Counted from the first letter of the stretch, positions 54,516-63,666 are shown. The stretch is DNA of 64,000 nt from Putridiphycobacter sp965230485 (GCA_965230485.1 CBDDLA010000001.1:3720001-3784000); one strand, 5' to 3'. Notes: a model not told the origin generated them from the sequence alone. A program made the numbers and translations.

Positions 54516-55844
54516 TTATTTAATAAATTTCAATGCACCAGACTTAGTCTTAAATTTTTTTTGACTTTCTTCCAATGCATCTAAATCTATACTTTGGTAT
54601 AAATTTTTCGATAACTCCCTAAACCTTTTGTCGGCTTTAAGTGCTAAAGAATCGATTGATAATGCGATTTCGTTAAAGCCGAGAAGCTTTAAGTTTTCAA
54701 TATTTCTCAATCGTGATAGGGCCACATAGCCTTGTCCTTTTTCAAACGTTTTCCTTAAATCAAGTTCAGCGCTATCAAGCGTCATTCCTTGGGATTTATG
54801 AATGGTTATCGCCCATGCCAAACGCAAAGGAATTTGAATAAACGAAGCAATTGATGTGCCGCTATCATCATCAATAGACCATTCTTCGGTAGTGGCAATA
54901 ATTTCTTCTCCTAAACTAGTTTTAACAACAGGGAACCCTAACTCAGAAAACTTAATTACCTTACCTAAAGTGCCGTTGATATACCCCTTGTCATTGTTAT
55001 TTTTTACAAACATTACTTTTGCTCCAATCTTTAGACTTAATTGTTCATTTACAATAACCGATTTTTTAAGAGTGTCTACTAATTCTTTTTTTCCCTTTGT
55101 TGTAGCCCAAAAGTGCTTTATTTTACCATCAATCTTGCTTAATTCTTCATTATTAATCTTATCAACATCAGTATTGTGGGTGTATAGCCGAATTGGATTT
55201 TTTATTCCCTTATTCCTTGCCATTGTTTTTTCCAAGCTTGTTTTGGTTTGTTGAGAAACTGTTCCTGATCTAATATCATCAAGAATTTGACTCAAGAGGT
55301 TTTCATTTTGTCGAAATTGTTCTGTTAAATAACATACCTTAAATTCCGCACTTACCCATTCTTGACCCATAAATGCGAACTTATCTCTGCTTTTTTCATA
55401 TCCATTTCCAATAGGTGGAAGCTGAAAGAAGTCTCCGCATAATACGATCTGCTTACCACCAAACGGTAGCTCAGAGTCGTTAGCGTATTGGAGAATGCTG
55501 TTAACTAAGTTGAGTTGTTTTTGATGAAGCATTGAAATTTCATCAATAATTAGCACTTTGGTTTTTTCGAGTTTTTTTTTCAATGCTTTATTGAGCATTA
55601 AAAAATGTAGGTCTTTTTGACTCATTTGATCCTTAATACCCATGCCTATCCAACTATGAATAGTCTGACCATTAATATGTGTGGCAGCAATTCCGGTTGA
55701 GGCAGTAACACCAGATGCTATTTTATACTTGTTTAAGTATTTAATAAATGACTTTAATAGATATGTTTTACCAGTGCCTGCTGAACCAGTCAGAAAGATA
55801 TTTGATCCTGATTTTAATAAAGCCAAAGCTGCTTCTTGAGTCAT
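54516..55844 (-). CDS. Pif1/RecD-like superfamily 1 helicase
   Basis: A 442-residue ATP-dependent DNA helicase. Walker A is GSAGTGKTYLL, near residue 19-29. Motif II is VLIIDEISML. Motif III is QIVLCGDFFQLPPIG. The late motif HKSQGMTLDSAELDL is typical of Pif1/RecD-like SF1B proteins, with YVALSRLRN as motif VI. N-terminal accessory domains are absent and the C-terminal tail is short (SQKKFKTKSGALKFIK). It probably unwinds DNA 5'-3'. Confidence 0.87.
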   Translation of the reverse strand: MTQEAALALLKSGSNIFLTGSAGTGKTYLLKSFIKYLNKYKIASGVTASTGIAATHINGQTIHSWIGMGIKDQMSQKDLHFLMLNKALKKKLEKTKVLIIDEISMLHQKQLNLVNSILQYANDSELPFGGKQIVLCGDFFQLPPIGNGYEKSRDKFAFMGQEWVSAEFKVCYLTEQFRQNENLLSQILDDIRSGTVSQQTKTSLEKTMARNKGIKNPIRLYTHNTDVDKINNEELSKIDGKIKHFWATTKGKKELVDTLKKSVIVNEQLSLKIGAKVMFVKNNNDKGYINGTLGKVIKFSELGFPVVKTSLGEEIIATTEEWSIDDDSGTSIASFIQIPLRLAWAITIHKSQGMTLDSAELDLRKTFEKGQGYVALSRLRNIENLKLLGFNEIALSIDSLALKADKRFRELSKNLYQSIDLDALEESQKKFKTKSGALKFIK

Positions 55845-55918
55845 TTGACAAAATTAATGATGAAATAAAGTGATTCGAATTGAATATCAAGAAGTAATTA
55901 ACAAATTAATGGTATCAT

Positions 55919-56566
55919 TTAATTGGCAATTTTTCTAACAACCATCAATCCATCTCTAATTGGCATTAAAACATTTTCTACTCGCTTGTCTTCTTGAATT
56001 TTTGAATTAAAATTAACTATAGCAAGTGTGCTTTCATTCATGTCTTTTTTATCTTTTAAAACATTTCCACTCCACAGAACATTATCAGCAATAATATAAC
56101 CACCAATAGGTAATTTATCAAATACTAAATCGTAATAAGTAGAATAATTTTCTTTGTCTGCATCAATAAATACCAAATCATAGATGCTGTTTAATGCTGG
56201 TATAATTTGAGTTGCATCTCCAATATGTAATTTAATTTGAGATCTGAATTCTGATTGCTCCCAATATTTATTTTGGATTGGTGCTAATTCTTCATTAATA
56301 TCAATTGTGTCTATTTGACCACCATTGCTAAGTCCTTCTGCTAAGCAAAGCGCAGAGTAGCCTGTATAGGTTCCCACTTCTAAGATATTCTTCGGCTTAA
56401 TCATATGGCTTAACATACTTAAAACTCGTCCTTGAAGATGACCAGATAGCATTCTTGGGACTAAAACTTTTAAATGTGTTTCTCTATTGAGTTCTGATAA
56501 TAATGGCGATTCGGCTGATGTATGAGTTTCAATATATTCAGAAATGTTGTCAGGTAAAAAATCCAT
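55919..56566 (-). CDS. O-methyltransferase (class I SAM-dependent)
   Basis: The frame is open to 56605, but only a TTG could start it there; the ATG at 56566 (MDFLPDNISEYIE) is chosen. TATATTTG on the minus strand at 56587-56594 could serve as a -7 element, giving a short leader. The 215-residue enzyme belongs to the metal-dependent O-methyltransferase-3 family: SAM motif ILEVGTYTGYSALCLAEGL, metal and catalytic residues in LVFIDADKENYSTYYDL and GGYIIADNVLWSGNVL. The methyl acceptor is unknown. It follows prmC on the same strand. Confidence 0.89.
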   Translation of the reverse strand: MDFLPDNISEYIETHTSAESPLLSELNRETHLKVLVPRMLSGHLQGRVLSMLSHMIKPKNILEVGTYTGYSALCLAEGLSNGGQIDTIDINEELAPIQNKYWEQSEFRSQIKLHIGDATQIIPALNSIYDLVFIDADKENYSTYYDLVFDKLPIGGYIIADNVLWSGNVLKDKKDMNESTLAIVNFNSKIQEDKRVENVLMPIRDGLMVVRKIAN

Positions 56567-56601
56567 AATGCATAATTTGAAGAATACAAATATAGATGAA
56601 T

Positions 56602-57462
56602 TCAATCTAACACTCCTGATACAATTCTGTCTTTTTCTTGTAAATCTTTGATGATTTTAACGCTCGAAAACCCTTGTAATTTCATAGCTTCTTTTACTTT
56701 TTCACCATATTTTTCATGAATTTCAAAATATAACATACCACCTTGGTTTAAGCTCTTTTTCGCAAAATCAATGATTTTCAAATAAAATAACAATGGATTA
56801 TCATCTGGAACAAATAGTGCTAGAGGTGGTTCATAATCTAAAACCTTTTGGCTCATTTCAAATTTATCAGATTCTAGCACGTATGGAGGGTTTGATACTA
56901 TAATGTCATATGATTGAGTATAATCAATTTTATGATCAAGAATATTTTTTTGGATCCAGGTTACATCTAAGTTCAGGTTTTTTGCATTATTCTTAGCAAC
57001 CTCTAATGATTGCGTCGATATGTCCATACCGCTTAATGACCAATTATTTCTTTTAGATTTTAGTGCTAGTGGAATACAACCAGAACCAGTTCCAATATCT
57101 AAAACGGTCATTAGTTTATCCGAATGATTTTTTAATATGAGTTCTACCAGTTCAGCTGTTTCTGGTCTTGGAATTAAAACGGAAGGGTTTACTTTTAAAA
57201 TAAGGTCGAAAAATTCTGTTTTCCCTAAAATGTATTGAATGGGCTCATTGCTTTTCAATCGTTGAACAATTTCTTTTTGTAGAAGTAAATCAGATTCCGA
57301 TAGCTTAATATCTCTAATTCGGATATCAATTTTTTCACATCCAAAAAGAAAAAAAGCCATTAGAGAGAACAACTGATCAATTTCGCTTGATTCAAATTTA
57401 TCAGCTAATCGCTCATGATAAAAGGGGAGTAAGTCTCTTAATTGGTTTGTTTTGACAAACAT
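56602..57462 (-). CDS. prmC: peptide chain release factor N5-glutamine methyltransferase
   Basis: A 286-residue enzyme that methylates the GGQ glutamine of release factors RF1 and RF2. N-terminal helical domain (about 1-80) is followed by a class I SAM fold: TVLDIGTGSGCIPLALKSK (motif I) and SNPPYVLE, the NPPY motif that holds the substrate glutamine. FFDLILKVNPSVLIPRPETAELVE is the conserved PrmC linker. Cytoplasmic. It is the upstream partner of the O-methyltransferase gene. Confidence 0.93.
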   Translation of the reverse strand: MFVKTNQLRDLLPFYHERLADKFESSEIDQLFSLMAFFLFGCEKIDIRIRDIKLSESDLLLQKEIVQRLKSNEPIQYILGKTEFFDLILKVNPSVLIPRPETAELVELILKNHSDKLMTVLDIGTGSGCIPLALKSKRNNWSLSGMDISTQSLEVAKNNAKNLNLDVTWIQKNILDHKIDYTQSYDIIVSNPPYVLESDKFEMSQKVLDYEPPLALFVPDDNPLLFYLKIIDFAKKSLNQGGMLYFEIHEKYGEKVKEAMKLQGFSSVKIIKDLQEKDRIVSGVLD

Positions 57463-57504
57463 TTATCTAATAAAAATAGAACTATAAAATTAATTCTTTT
57501 TTAT

Positions 57505-58992
57505 TTAAAATCGATATCCAAAAGTTAATACGAACTGTTTATTGTCTGAAGTAACGCTTGAAGTACTACCCGCTATCTCTGGAAGATATGCGTAATGTTC
57601 AAATGCTTGCTTGGTAAAAACGGTTGCAAAATCAAGATATACTTCTCCAAAATTATACCCAATTCCACCAGTGTAATTTGCAATAGCAGATGATACAACT
57701 CCTTTTTCAGGTTTAAATGCAGATCCAAATAGGGCATAACCTCCTCGTAAATATAATTGCTTATTAATACGTGCTTCAGCTCCAAGTTTTATGTTGATAG
57801 TAGATCTATATAAGTTGTCAATTTGCTCATTTTCATTTTCGTATGAGTAAAAAACTTGTGCTGGAATTCCTGGTGCCGATTTCATGCGGAGAGATGAATA
57901 ATCAACTAATTCAACTTCGGCGCCAAAGCTCCCTAGTTTTTTATGAACCAGGCCTAAAGAAAAGTTAGTTCTTAATGGTGTTCTCACAATGAACTCACTA
58001 ATGTTTGGACCTAACAATGTGAAGTCAAAATAATCAGTCGAGGTCTCATTAGTAATAATATTGTTTGACTCTTCTCGTATTGAAAGTCTTGTAGGTGTCT
58101 CAATTGATGCCCCTAAGCGGATGAATTCAACAGGAATATAGATTAATCCTATTCTAGCGTTCACACCAGTTCCGTTGACATCTAAAGAACCAATATTGCG
58201 TATTTCTTCAATCCAAGATAATTCGTTGGCGAAACTTTCTATATGAGAGAAATTAGTTCTGTAATTCAACGTTACAATATTAAAACTGCCGCCAATCAAA
58301 AGTTTATTTTTGTAATTTCCACTTAGTGAAAGGTTAATTTCGCCCATTCCACCTTCCGTAGAAACAGTTCTGCTATGCATTGATTTTCCAACAGCGCCAG
58401 AATTATAGAAATATTCTGAACTATCTTCATTGGCGAAATAAGGATCAATGACATAATTTTCGTAGGCAAGACCTGATGAATACGGATGGTTATCTTTGAT
58501 AAATTGAGGACTCGAATTTCCCGCTTCAGCTATATAGTAGTCTACAATAGAACCATCAGATTCACCAAAATATGAAAAGTTATCGTTAAAGCTTTGCTTT
58601 CTATTGTAACCAGCTCCTAGCTGAACTCCTACCCAACCATTAAATTTATTCGGATTTAAATTGTATACTTTCAAATACGATAAATTACCTAGCTTAAAGT
58701 TGTTTTGAGTAATAGATCTGTTATTACCCTCAAATGAGGCGTTACTGGTATTGTTTTCTACAAAAGACGTCAAAGAAAAGTTATTCTTTGAGAATCTACC
58801 AGATGCAGCTGGATTTTTTAGAGTTGAAGAATAATCTCCACCCATGGCGGTCATGGCACCAGCCATACTCATGTTTCTTGCAGTACCACCGATTGTTTCC
58901 TGAGAATAACGTAATGCGTCTTCTTCATTTTGGGTATAACCATAGCTTGCTAGTGCAATACTTGTACCTAATAAAATCCATTTCATATACAT
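57505..58992 (-). CDS. OmpP1/FadL-like outer-membrane beta-barrel protein
   Basis: A 495-residue outer-membrane protein with a signal peptide (cut near SYGYTQ, residue 21). The mature N-terminus (LRYSQETIGGTARNMSMAGAMTAMGGDYSSTLKNPAASG) is the hatch opening of the PD40/FadL-like transporters found in Bacteroidota, and the rest alternates strands to a terminal aromatic (VLTFGYRF). FadL relatives take up long-chain fatty acids and other hydrophobic compounds. Start could also be two codons later (MKWILLG). Confidence 0.83.
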   Translation of the reverse strand: MYMKWILLGTSIALASYGYTQNEEDALRYSQETIGGTARNMSMAGAMTAMGGDYSSTLKNPAASGRFSKNNFSLTSFVENNTSNASFEGNNRSITQNNFKLGNLSYLKVYNLNPNKFNGWVGVQLGAGYNRKQSFNDNFSYFGESDGSIVDYYIAEAGNSSPQFIKDNHPYSSGLAYENYVIDPYFANEDSSEYFYNSGAVGKSMHSRTVSTEGGMGEINLSLSGNYKNKLLIGGSFNIVTLNYRTNFSHIESFANELSWIEEIRNIGSLDVNGTGVNARIGLIYIPVEFIRLGASIETPTRLSIREESNNIITNETSTDYFDFTLLGPNISEFIVRTPLRTNFSLGLVHKKLGSFGAEVELVDYSSLRMKSAPGIPAQVFYSYENENEQIDNLYRSTINIKLGAEARINKQLYLRGGYALFGSAFKPEKGVVSSAIANYTGGIGYNFGEVYLDFATVFTKQAFEHYAYLPEIAGSTSSVTSDNKQFVLTFGYRF

Positions 58993-59006
58993 ATTTTTAA
59001 TATTAT

Positions 59007-60830
59007 TTATCGCCTTCCTCCGCTACTGCTTGATCTACTGGAAGATGAGCGAGTACTTGGTCTGCTACTACCAGATGACCTGCTAGGTGTCGATCTTGTT
59101 GGTGCCGTTCTGGTCGGTGTCGATCTTGTCGGCGCTGTCCTGGTTGGTGTTCTTCTACTAGGAGCAGTTCTGGTAGGAGTCGACCTAGTTGGTGCTGTTC
59201 TGGTCGGTGTTGTCCTGGTTGGTGTTCTTCTACTAGGAGCAGTTCTGGTAGGAGTAGACCTAGTTGGCGCTGTTCTAGTCGGTGTTGACCTAGTTGGCGT
59301 TGTTCTGCTTGGGGCAGTTCTGGTAGGAGTAGACCTAGTCGGTGCTGTTCTACTAGGGGTTGACCTGCTAGGAGTTACTCTTGTAGGTGCGGTTCTACTA
59401 GGAGTTGTTCTTGTAGGCGCCGTTCTGTTAGGGGTTCTCGTAGTCGGGACTGTCCTTGTTGGTGTAGACACGGACGGTGTTCTGCTTGAAGAGCCAGAAA
59501 CTTCATTAGTTCTCAAAGGTTGCGTTGTTCTACTTGTTGAAGTAGAATTAATTGTTCCAGAACTAGAGGGCGTTTTTGTTGTTGCCGTCCTTGATGTGTG
59601 AGAAGTTCTTAACGGTTTAGGTTCCCAATTATTTACAGCTGGCCGTACTGTTTCAGTTGTTCTTCCGGTAGAAGAATGATGCGTAGAAGTTAAGCCTTGA
59701 TTTCTAGAACCGTTAGCAGCGCTATTTATTGTGTTGCCTGAAGGGGGTACACTGTTATTACTAATTGCATTACGATTAGTTGTATTTCGTGAGTCCGCTT
59801 GTTGGCTAGTATTTCCCATTTGTCTAGCGGCCTGTTTAGCATCAGCATAGTTACCTACAACTCTTTGATCTTGGCGGCTCGCCTTGTCAAAAACAGGTCT
59901 ACCCGCACTTGTATTCGATTTTGCATTTCTCTGAGCACTAGTTTCAGGTGCTCGACCGGAATTATCGTTAGAGGACGTTACTTGAGAACTTCTAACAGTT
60001 GAGGGATAGGCTGTACTATTATTTGATCTAGTTCCTGCACTTTTTCCGCTTCTATGACCATAGTTAAATCCTTGGCTACTCGAAATATCATTATTATTAA
60101 AGTTAGGGCTATTCCAGCCATTAAACTGGTTATTCCACCCACCACCCCAATATGGGTTGTTCCATCCACCACCCCAATATGGGTTGTTCCATCCACCTCC
60201 CCAATACGGGTTATTCCATCCACCACCCCAATAAGGGTTGTTCCATCTGCCTCCCCAATAAGGGGTATTCCATGCACCTCCCCAATAAGGGTTGTTCCAT
60301 CCACCGCCCCAGTATGGGTTATTCCATCCGATATAAGCTGTATTCCATCCCCAACCCCAGTTTGTATTATAAATATTTACGCTATATCCCCAATTGCGGT
60401 AGGGACTACGCCAAAAGTTACATCTTCTGAATGGTCTGTAAACACAATCGAACTGGTTAAAATAAAAATCATTTCTAAAACCTATAGGAGAAGTATTAAT
60501 AGCATTACCTGTCCCATTATAATAGTTATTTACCGTGATGTTATCATTATTTGAAAACATTTGGTTGTTTGGGTCTGAAACAGGCTGATTTCCATTACCT
60601 GAAAACGAATAATTTGGGTTTTGGACATCTTGCTCCTCGTCAATAATAATTTGATTGGTTTCAGTTTCTGCATCTCTTATGTATTCATCATATCCAGATT
60701 GCTGTTTCGTATCATTATAAACCAATCTGGGGGCATCATAAACATCATCATGCAAAACTTTGCTCGTTTGGCAAGCTTTTAAAATTAAAACCCCTAAAAC
60801 TATTGCTAAGAAATAAAATGCCTTTTTCAT
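59007..60830 (-). CDS. repeat-rich lipoprotein (WNNPYWGGG and RxxPT repeats)
   Basis: A 607-residue lipoprotein (ILKACQ, cysteine about residue 20). The N-terminal ~150 residues are Asn/Asp-rich. Residues ~165-240 hold about seven near-identical decapeptides, WNNPYWGGGW. A Ser/Asn-rich middle follows. The C-terminal ~150 residues are about 22 pentapeptides R-[ST]-[AT]-P-[ST] and end in an Arg/Ser tail. No enzyme motif is seen. The basic, Pro-rich tail and aromatic-rich block suggest binding to polyanions or glycans, but this is speculation. It is divergent from proS. Confidence 0.75.
   Translation of the reverse strand: MKKAFYFLAIVLGVLILKACQTSKVLHDDVYDAPRLVYNDTKQQSGYDEYIRDAETETNQIIIDEEQDVQNPNYSFSGNGNQPVSDPNNQMFSNNDNITVNNYYNGTGNAINTSPIGFRNDFYFNQFDCVYRPFRRCNFWRSPYRNWGYSVNIYNTNWGWGWNTAYIGWNNPYWGGGWNNPYWGGAWNTPYWGGRWNNPYWGGGWNNPYWGGGWNNPYWGGGWNNPYWGGGWNNQFNGWNSPNFNNNDISSSQGFNYGHRSGKSAGTRSNNSTAYPSTVRSSQVTSSNDNSGRAPETSAQRNAKSNTSAGRPVFDKASRQDQRVVGNYADAKQAARQMGNTSQQADSRNTTNRNAISNNSVPPSGNTINSAANGSRNQGLTSTHHSSTGRTTETVRPAVNNWEPKPLRTSHTSRTATTKTPSSSGTINSTSTSRTTQPLRTNEVSGSSSRTPSVSTPTRTVPTTRTPNRTAPTRTTPSRTAPTRVTPSRSTPSRTAPTRSTPTRTAPSRTTPTRSTPTRTAPTRSTPTRTAPSRRTPTRTTPTRTAPTRSTPTRTAPSRRTPTRTAPTRSTPTRTAPTRSTPSRSSGSSRPSTRSSSSRSSSSGGRR
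59085..59450. repeat. 15-bp tandem repeat coding RxxPT units
   Basis: The DNA in this stretch is built from 15-bp units; longer blocks of 75 bp (25 codons) repeat almost exactly, for example from 59139 and from 59214. Such arrays commonly gain and lose units by slippage. Length and number of units are expected to vary between strains. Confidence 0.8.
60131..60330. repeat. 30-bp tandem repeat coding WNNPYWGGG units
   Basis: About seven copies of a 30-bp unit that reads CCACCCCAATATGGGTTGTT-like on the plus strand. Differences between copies are mostly synonymous, so the encoded decapeptide is kept while the DNA drifts slightly. Confidence 0.85.
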
Positions 60831-60839
60831 AATGTTTGA

Positions 60840-60870
60840 TTTGTAAAGGAAAAACTTATTTTTACCTTTG
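60840..60870 (+). promoter_or_regulatory. proS promoter
   Basis: TTTG (60840-60843), a 19-nt spacer and TACCTTTG (60863-60870) match the Bacteroidota housekeeping promoter form TTTG-N19-TAnnTTTG. It lies 36 bp before the proS start codon. Confidence 0.75.
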
Positions 60871-60905
60871 TTCGTTAGGTACTAAAATACAAAAATTATA
60901 CCAAA

Positions 60906-62384
60906 ATGTCAAACAAGATTACACCGCGCGATAAAGACTATTCCCAATGGTACAATGATATTATCAAAGTTGCTGATTTAGCAGAACATTCGGAAGTGAG
61001 AGGTTGCATGGTAATTAAGCCATATGGATTCGCAATTTGGGAAAATATGAAGGCTATTTTAGATCAAAAATTCAAGGATACTGGACATTCTAATGCTTAT
61101 TTTCCAATTTTTATACCAAAAAGTTTATTTGAGGCTGAAGAAAAAAATGCAGAGGGGTTTGCTAAAGAGTGTGCAGTGGTGACCCATTACAGATTGAAAA
61201 ATGATCCTAATTCCAAGGGGAAATTGATTGTTGATCCAGATGCAAAGCTTACTGAAGAATTAGTTGTCCGACCAACAAGTGAGGCAATTATATGGAGTAC
61301 CTATAAAAAATGGATTCAATCATATAGAGATTTACCTTTGCTTATTAATCAATGGGCAAATGTGGTCCGTTGGGAGCTAAGAACCAGATTGTTTTTAAGA
61401 ACAGCAGAGTTTTTATGGCAAGAAGGACATACGGCTCATGCTACAAAAAAAGAAGCCATTTTGGAGGCTGAGCAAATGAATAATGTATATGCAGATTTTG
61501 CTGAATCTTATATGGCGGTACCTGTTATAAAAGGACTTAAAACTGAAAGCGAGCGATTTGCAGGTGCTGATGAAACCTATTGTATTGAGGCAATGATGCA
61601 AGATGGCAAAGCACTTCAAGCAGGAACATCTCATTTTTTAGGGCAAAATTTTTCGAAAGCTTTTGATGTTAAGTTTGCCAATAAGGATGGAAAAGAAGAT
61701 TATGTATGGGCGACTTCATGGGGTGTTTCTACACGGTTAATGGGAGCTTTAATTATGAGTCATTCTGACGATTTGGGCTTGGTTTTACCTCCAAAGTTAG
61801 CGCCTATTCATGTTGCAATTGTTCCTATTTATAAAAATGAAGACCAATTAAGGGCAATATCAGAAAAAGTAATGGTCTTAAAATCTGAATTAAAAGAAAA
61901 GGGGATTGTCGTTAAATTTGATGATGATGATCAAAAAAGACCAGGTTGGAAGTTTGCAGAGTATGAAGCTAAAGGAGTGCCTGTTAGGATAGCTATTGGT
62001 CCTAGAGATTTATCAAATAATGAAGCGGAGATTGCTCGAAGGGATACACAAGAGAAAAGAAGTGTAAGTTTTGATGGAATCGGAGATTATATTAAGCAAT
62101 TATTAGATGAGATTCAACAAAACCTTTTGAATAGGGCACTTCAGTTTAGAGACGCCCAATGTCGTGAAATTGATTCTTATGATGAATTTAAGAAAAGAAT
62201 TGATACGGAAGGTGGTTTTTTTCTTGCGCATTGGGATGGTACCGTCGAAACAGAAGAAAAAATAAAAAATGAAACTAAAGCCACCATTCGTTGCATTCCA
62301 TTTCATTTGGAAGAAGAGCAAGGCAAATGTATGGTCACAGGAAAACCAAGTAAAAAGAGAGTAGTGCTAGCAAAAGCATATTAA
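60906..62384 (+). CDS. proS: prolyl-tRNA synthetase (archaeal/eukaryotic-type)
   Basis: A 492-residue class II synthetase of the short type, without the bacterial editing insertion. Motif 1 region (GFAIWENMKAILDQKFKDTGHSNAYFPIF), motif 2 (VVRWELRTRLFLRTAEFLWQEGHTAH) and motif 3 (SWGVSTRLMGALIMSHSDDLGLVLPPKLAP) are clear. The anticodon-binding domain (PIHVAIVPIYKN onward) and the C-terminal zinc-like domain (RCIPFHLEEEQGKCMVTGKPSKKRVVLAKAY) follow. It ligates proline to tRNA-Pro. It has its own promoter. Confidence 0.95.
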   Translation: MSNKITPRDKDYSQWYNDIIKVADLAEHSEVRGCMVIKPYGFAIWENMKAILDQKFKDTGHSNAYFPIFIPKSLFEAEEKNAEGFAKECAVVTHYRLKNDPNSKGKLIVDPDAKLTEELVVRPTSEAIIWSTYKKWIQSYRDLPLLINQWANVVRWELRTRLFLRTAEFLWQEGHTAHATKKEAILEAEQMNNVYADFAESYMAVPVIKGLKTESERFAGADETYCIEAMMQDGKALQAGTSHFLGQNFSKAFDVKFANKDGKEDYVWATSWGVSTRLMGALIMSHSDDLGLVLPPKLAPIHVAIVPIYKNEDQLRAISEKVMVLKSELKEKGIVVKFDDDDQKRPGWKFAEYEAKGVPVRIAIGPRDLSNNEAEIARRDTQEKRSVSFDGIGDYIKQLLDEIQQNLLNRALQFRDAQCREIDSYDEFKKRIDTEGGFFLAHWDGTVETEEKIKNETKATIRCIPFHLEEEQGKCMVTGKPSKKRVVLAKAY

Positions 62385-62395
62385 TTAGAAAGCTT

Positions 62396-63082
62396 ATGGA
62401 AAAAGAAAAGTCGCACATTGTTAATTTGCTAAAGAGCAAAACAACAATGAAATTAGATGTTTATGCTAATACCAAACATTGGTTTGGTATTCTAAAAGAA
62501 GAGCTGTCCGATTGTGTGGACTTAATCAAAGACCAACTTGGAGAAGATAGTCCTAAAATACGGCTTAAATATGTTGATGCTGGTCCTTTTGAAGCGCAAT
62601 TGTTTATCGGTTCAGACGTACTAATATTTTATATGCATACAAACGTTTTTCGCTTTTCGAAAACAAACTTCGTTCATCAAAGTTCTTACATTAAGCAAGA
62701 TCAAACCAATGCATACTGCGGTATAATTAACATTTATAACTTTTTAGCAGATTCTTATGAAATGAACAGATCAAATGATTCTGGTTATTTGATTTCTAGA
62801 ATTTTTATTAATAAAGAGAGTCACTTTATGATTGAAGGTAAAGGTTATCTAGAGTTTGCTTACCGTGATTTCCTCAATCAGGTTATGCATAAAGAGGTAA
62901 TGCAAGATGTTATTCTAAAAGTAGCTGCCCATGCTTTGGAATTTGATTTACTAACTCCACCGTATAATTCTGTTAGTATGGTATCGGTTGATCAAATGCA
63001 AACATTAAGCAATAATTCTAAATTGAAGACAGGTAAACGACTTGGTTTTAAATTTAAGAACGACAACAAAATAGTTGGGTAA
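62396..63082 (+). CDS. conserved protein of unknown function
   Basis: A 228-residue soluble protein, 11 bp after proS and so probably co-transcribed. No signal peptide or membrane helix. The middle section has strand pattern LRLKYVDAGPFEAQLFIGSDVLIFYMHTN and later DSGYLISRIFINKESHFMIEGKGYLEFAYRDF. I do not recognise a named domain; proteins with this wording sit beside proS or rpsT in Bacteroidota genomes, as far as I recall. Function unknown. Confidence 0.7.
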   Translation: MEKEKSHIVNLLKSKTTMKLDVYANTKHWFGILKEELSDCVDLIKDQLGEDSPKIRLKYVDAGPFEAQLFIGSDVLIFYMHTNVFRFSKTNFVHQSSYIKQDQTNAYCGIINIYNFLADSYEMNRSNDSGYLISRIFINKESHFMIEGKGYLEFAYRDFLNQVMHKEVMQDVILKVAAHALEFDLLTPPYNSVSMVSVDQMQTLSNNSKLKTGKRLGFKFKNDNKIVG

Positions 63083-63097
63083 ATATTTGCTAAAAAT

Positions 63098-63127
63098 TTG
63101 TTAGGAAAAAAAATAGAATTATATTTG
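63098..63127 (+). promoter_or_regulatory. promoter of the tRNA-Glu genes
   Basis: TTG (63098-63100), a 19-nt spacer and TATATTTG (63120-63127) match the housekeeping promoter. Transcription would begin about 20-25 bp before the first tRNA-Glu. The tRNAs, and possibly rpsT, could be one transcript. Confidence 0.7.
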
Positions 63128-63157
63128 CACTCCTTTTGCGAAAGGAAATAGTATTTT

Positions 63158-63229
63158 GGCCCATTCGTCTAGTGGTTAGGACGCCAGGTTTTCATCCTGG
63201 AAACAGGAGTTCGATTCTCCTATGGGCTA
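63158..63229 (+). tRNA. tRNA-Glu (TTC), copy 1
   Basis: A 72-nt cloverleaf without encoded CCA. Acceptor stem GGCCCAT/ATGGGCT, anticodon stem CCAGG/CCTGG with loop TTTTCAT giving anticodon TTC, T stem AGGAG/CTCCT with TTCGATT loop. It reads glutamate codons GAA/GAG. Confidence 0.95.
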
Positions 63230-63250
63230 CAAGTTTGAAATGATTATTTT

Positions 63251-63322
63251 GGCCCATTCGTCTAGTGGTTAGGACGCCAGGTTTTCATCCTGGAAACAGG
63301 AGTTCGATTCTCCTATGGGCTA
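63251..63322 (+). tRNA. tRNA-Glu (TTC), copy 2
   Basis: Identical to copy 1 over all 72 nt. The identical block extends over ~80 nt (63152-63231 and 63245-63324) with a 93-bp period, so it is a recent tandem duplication. Confidence 0.95.
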
Positions 63323-63365
63323 CATAAGTATTTCAATTTATTTAAAATGAAAAAGAAAGAGAATT

Positions 63366-63617
63366 ATGGCAAATCATAAGTCGGCAATTAAGAGAATTAG
63401 ATCTAATAATGCTAAACGATTGAGAAATAAGTATGTGCATAAGACTACACGAAATGCAGTACGAGTTTTGAGAGATACTTCTGATAAAAAAGAGGCAACG
63501 GCTATGTTACCAAAGGTAGTGGCTATGCTTGATAAACTAGCAAAGAGAAACATTATTCATAAAAAGAAAGCAAATAATTTAAAGTCTAAATTGACCAAGC
63601 AAGTCAACTCGCTTTAA
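63366..63617 (+). CDS. rpsT: 30S ribosomal protein S20
   Basis: An 83-residue basic protein of the S20 family: start MANHKSAIKRIRSNNAKRLRN, central DTSDKKEATAMLPKVVAMLDKLAKRNIIHKKKANN, with a long two- to three-helix fold that binds 16S rRNA. Length matches the family. It is 44 bp after the second tRNA-Glu and is followed by a terminator. Confidence 0.95.
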   Translation: MANHKSAIKRIRSNNAKRLRNKYVHKTTRNAVRVLRDTSDKKEATAMLPKVVAMLDKLAKRNIIHKKKANNLKSKLTKQVNSL

Positions 63618-63639
63618 TTATTTGAAATGATACTGAAGG

Positions 63640-63666
63640 GCTTTTCCTATTAGGAAAGGCTTTTTT
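63640..63666 (+). terminator. Rho-independent terminator of rpsT
   Basis: GCTTTTCC (63640-63647) pairs with GGAAAGGC (63653-63660) with one G-U pair and a 5-nt loop, followed by six T. It lies 22 bp after the S20 stop codon. Confidence 0.85.

Noticed and set aside
59978..60304. Minus-strand frame rich in DGTTLIGEVDG repeats
   Set aside because: A second frame through the same 30-bp repeat array within the lipoprotein gene, not a separate gene.
60054..60554. Long plus-strand frame with repeats of P-S-T-T-P-I-R-V-V opposite the repeat lipoprotein
   Set aside because: It arises because the 30-bp tandem repeat is open in several frames; it has no signal, promoter or family pattern.
63152..63324. 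CRISPR array
   Set aside because: The only exact direct repeats with a spacer here are two complete tRNA-Glu genes.
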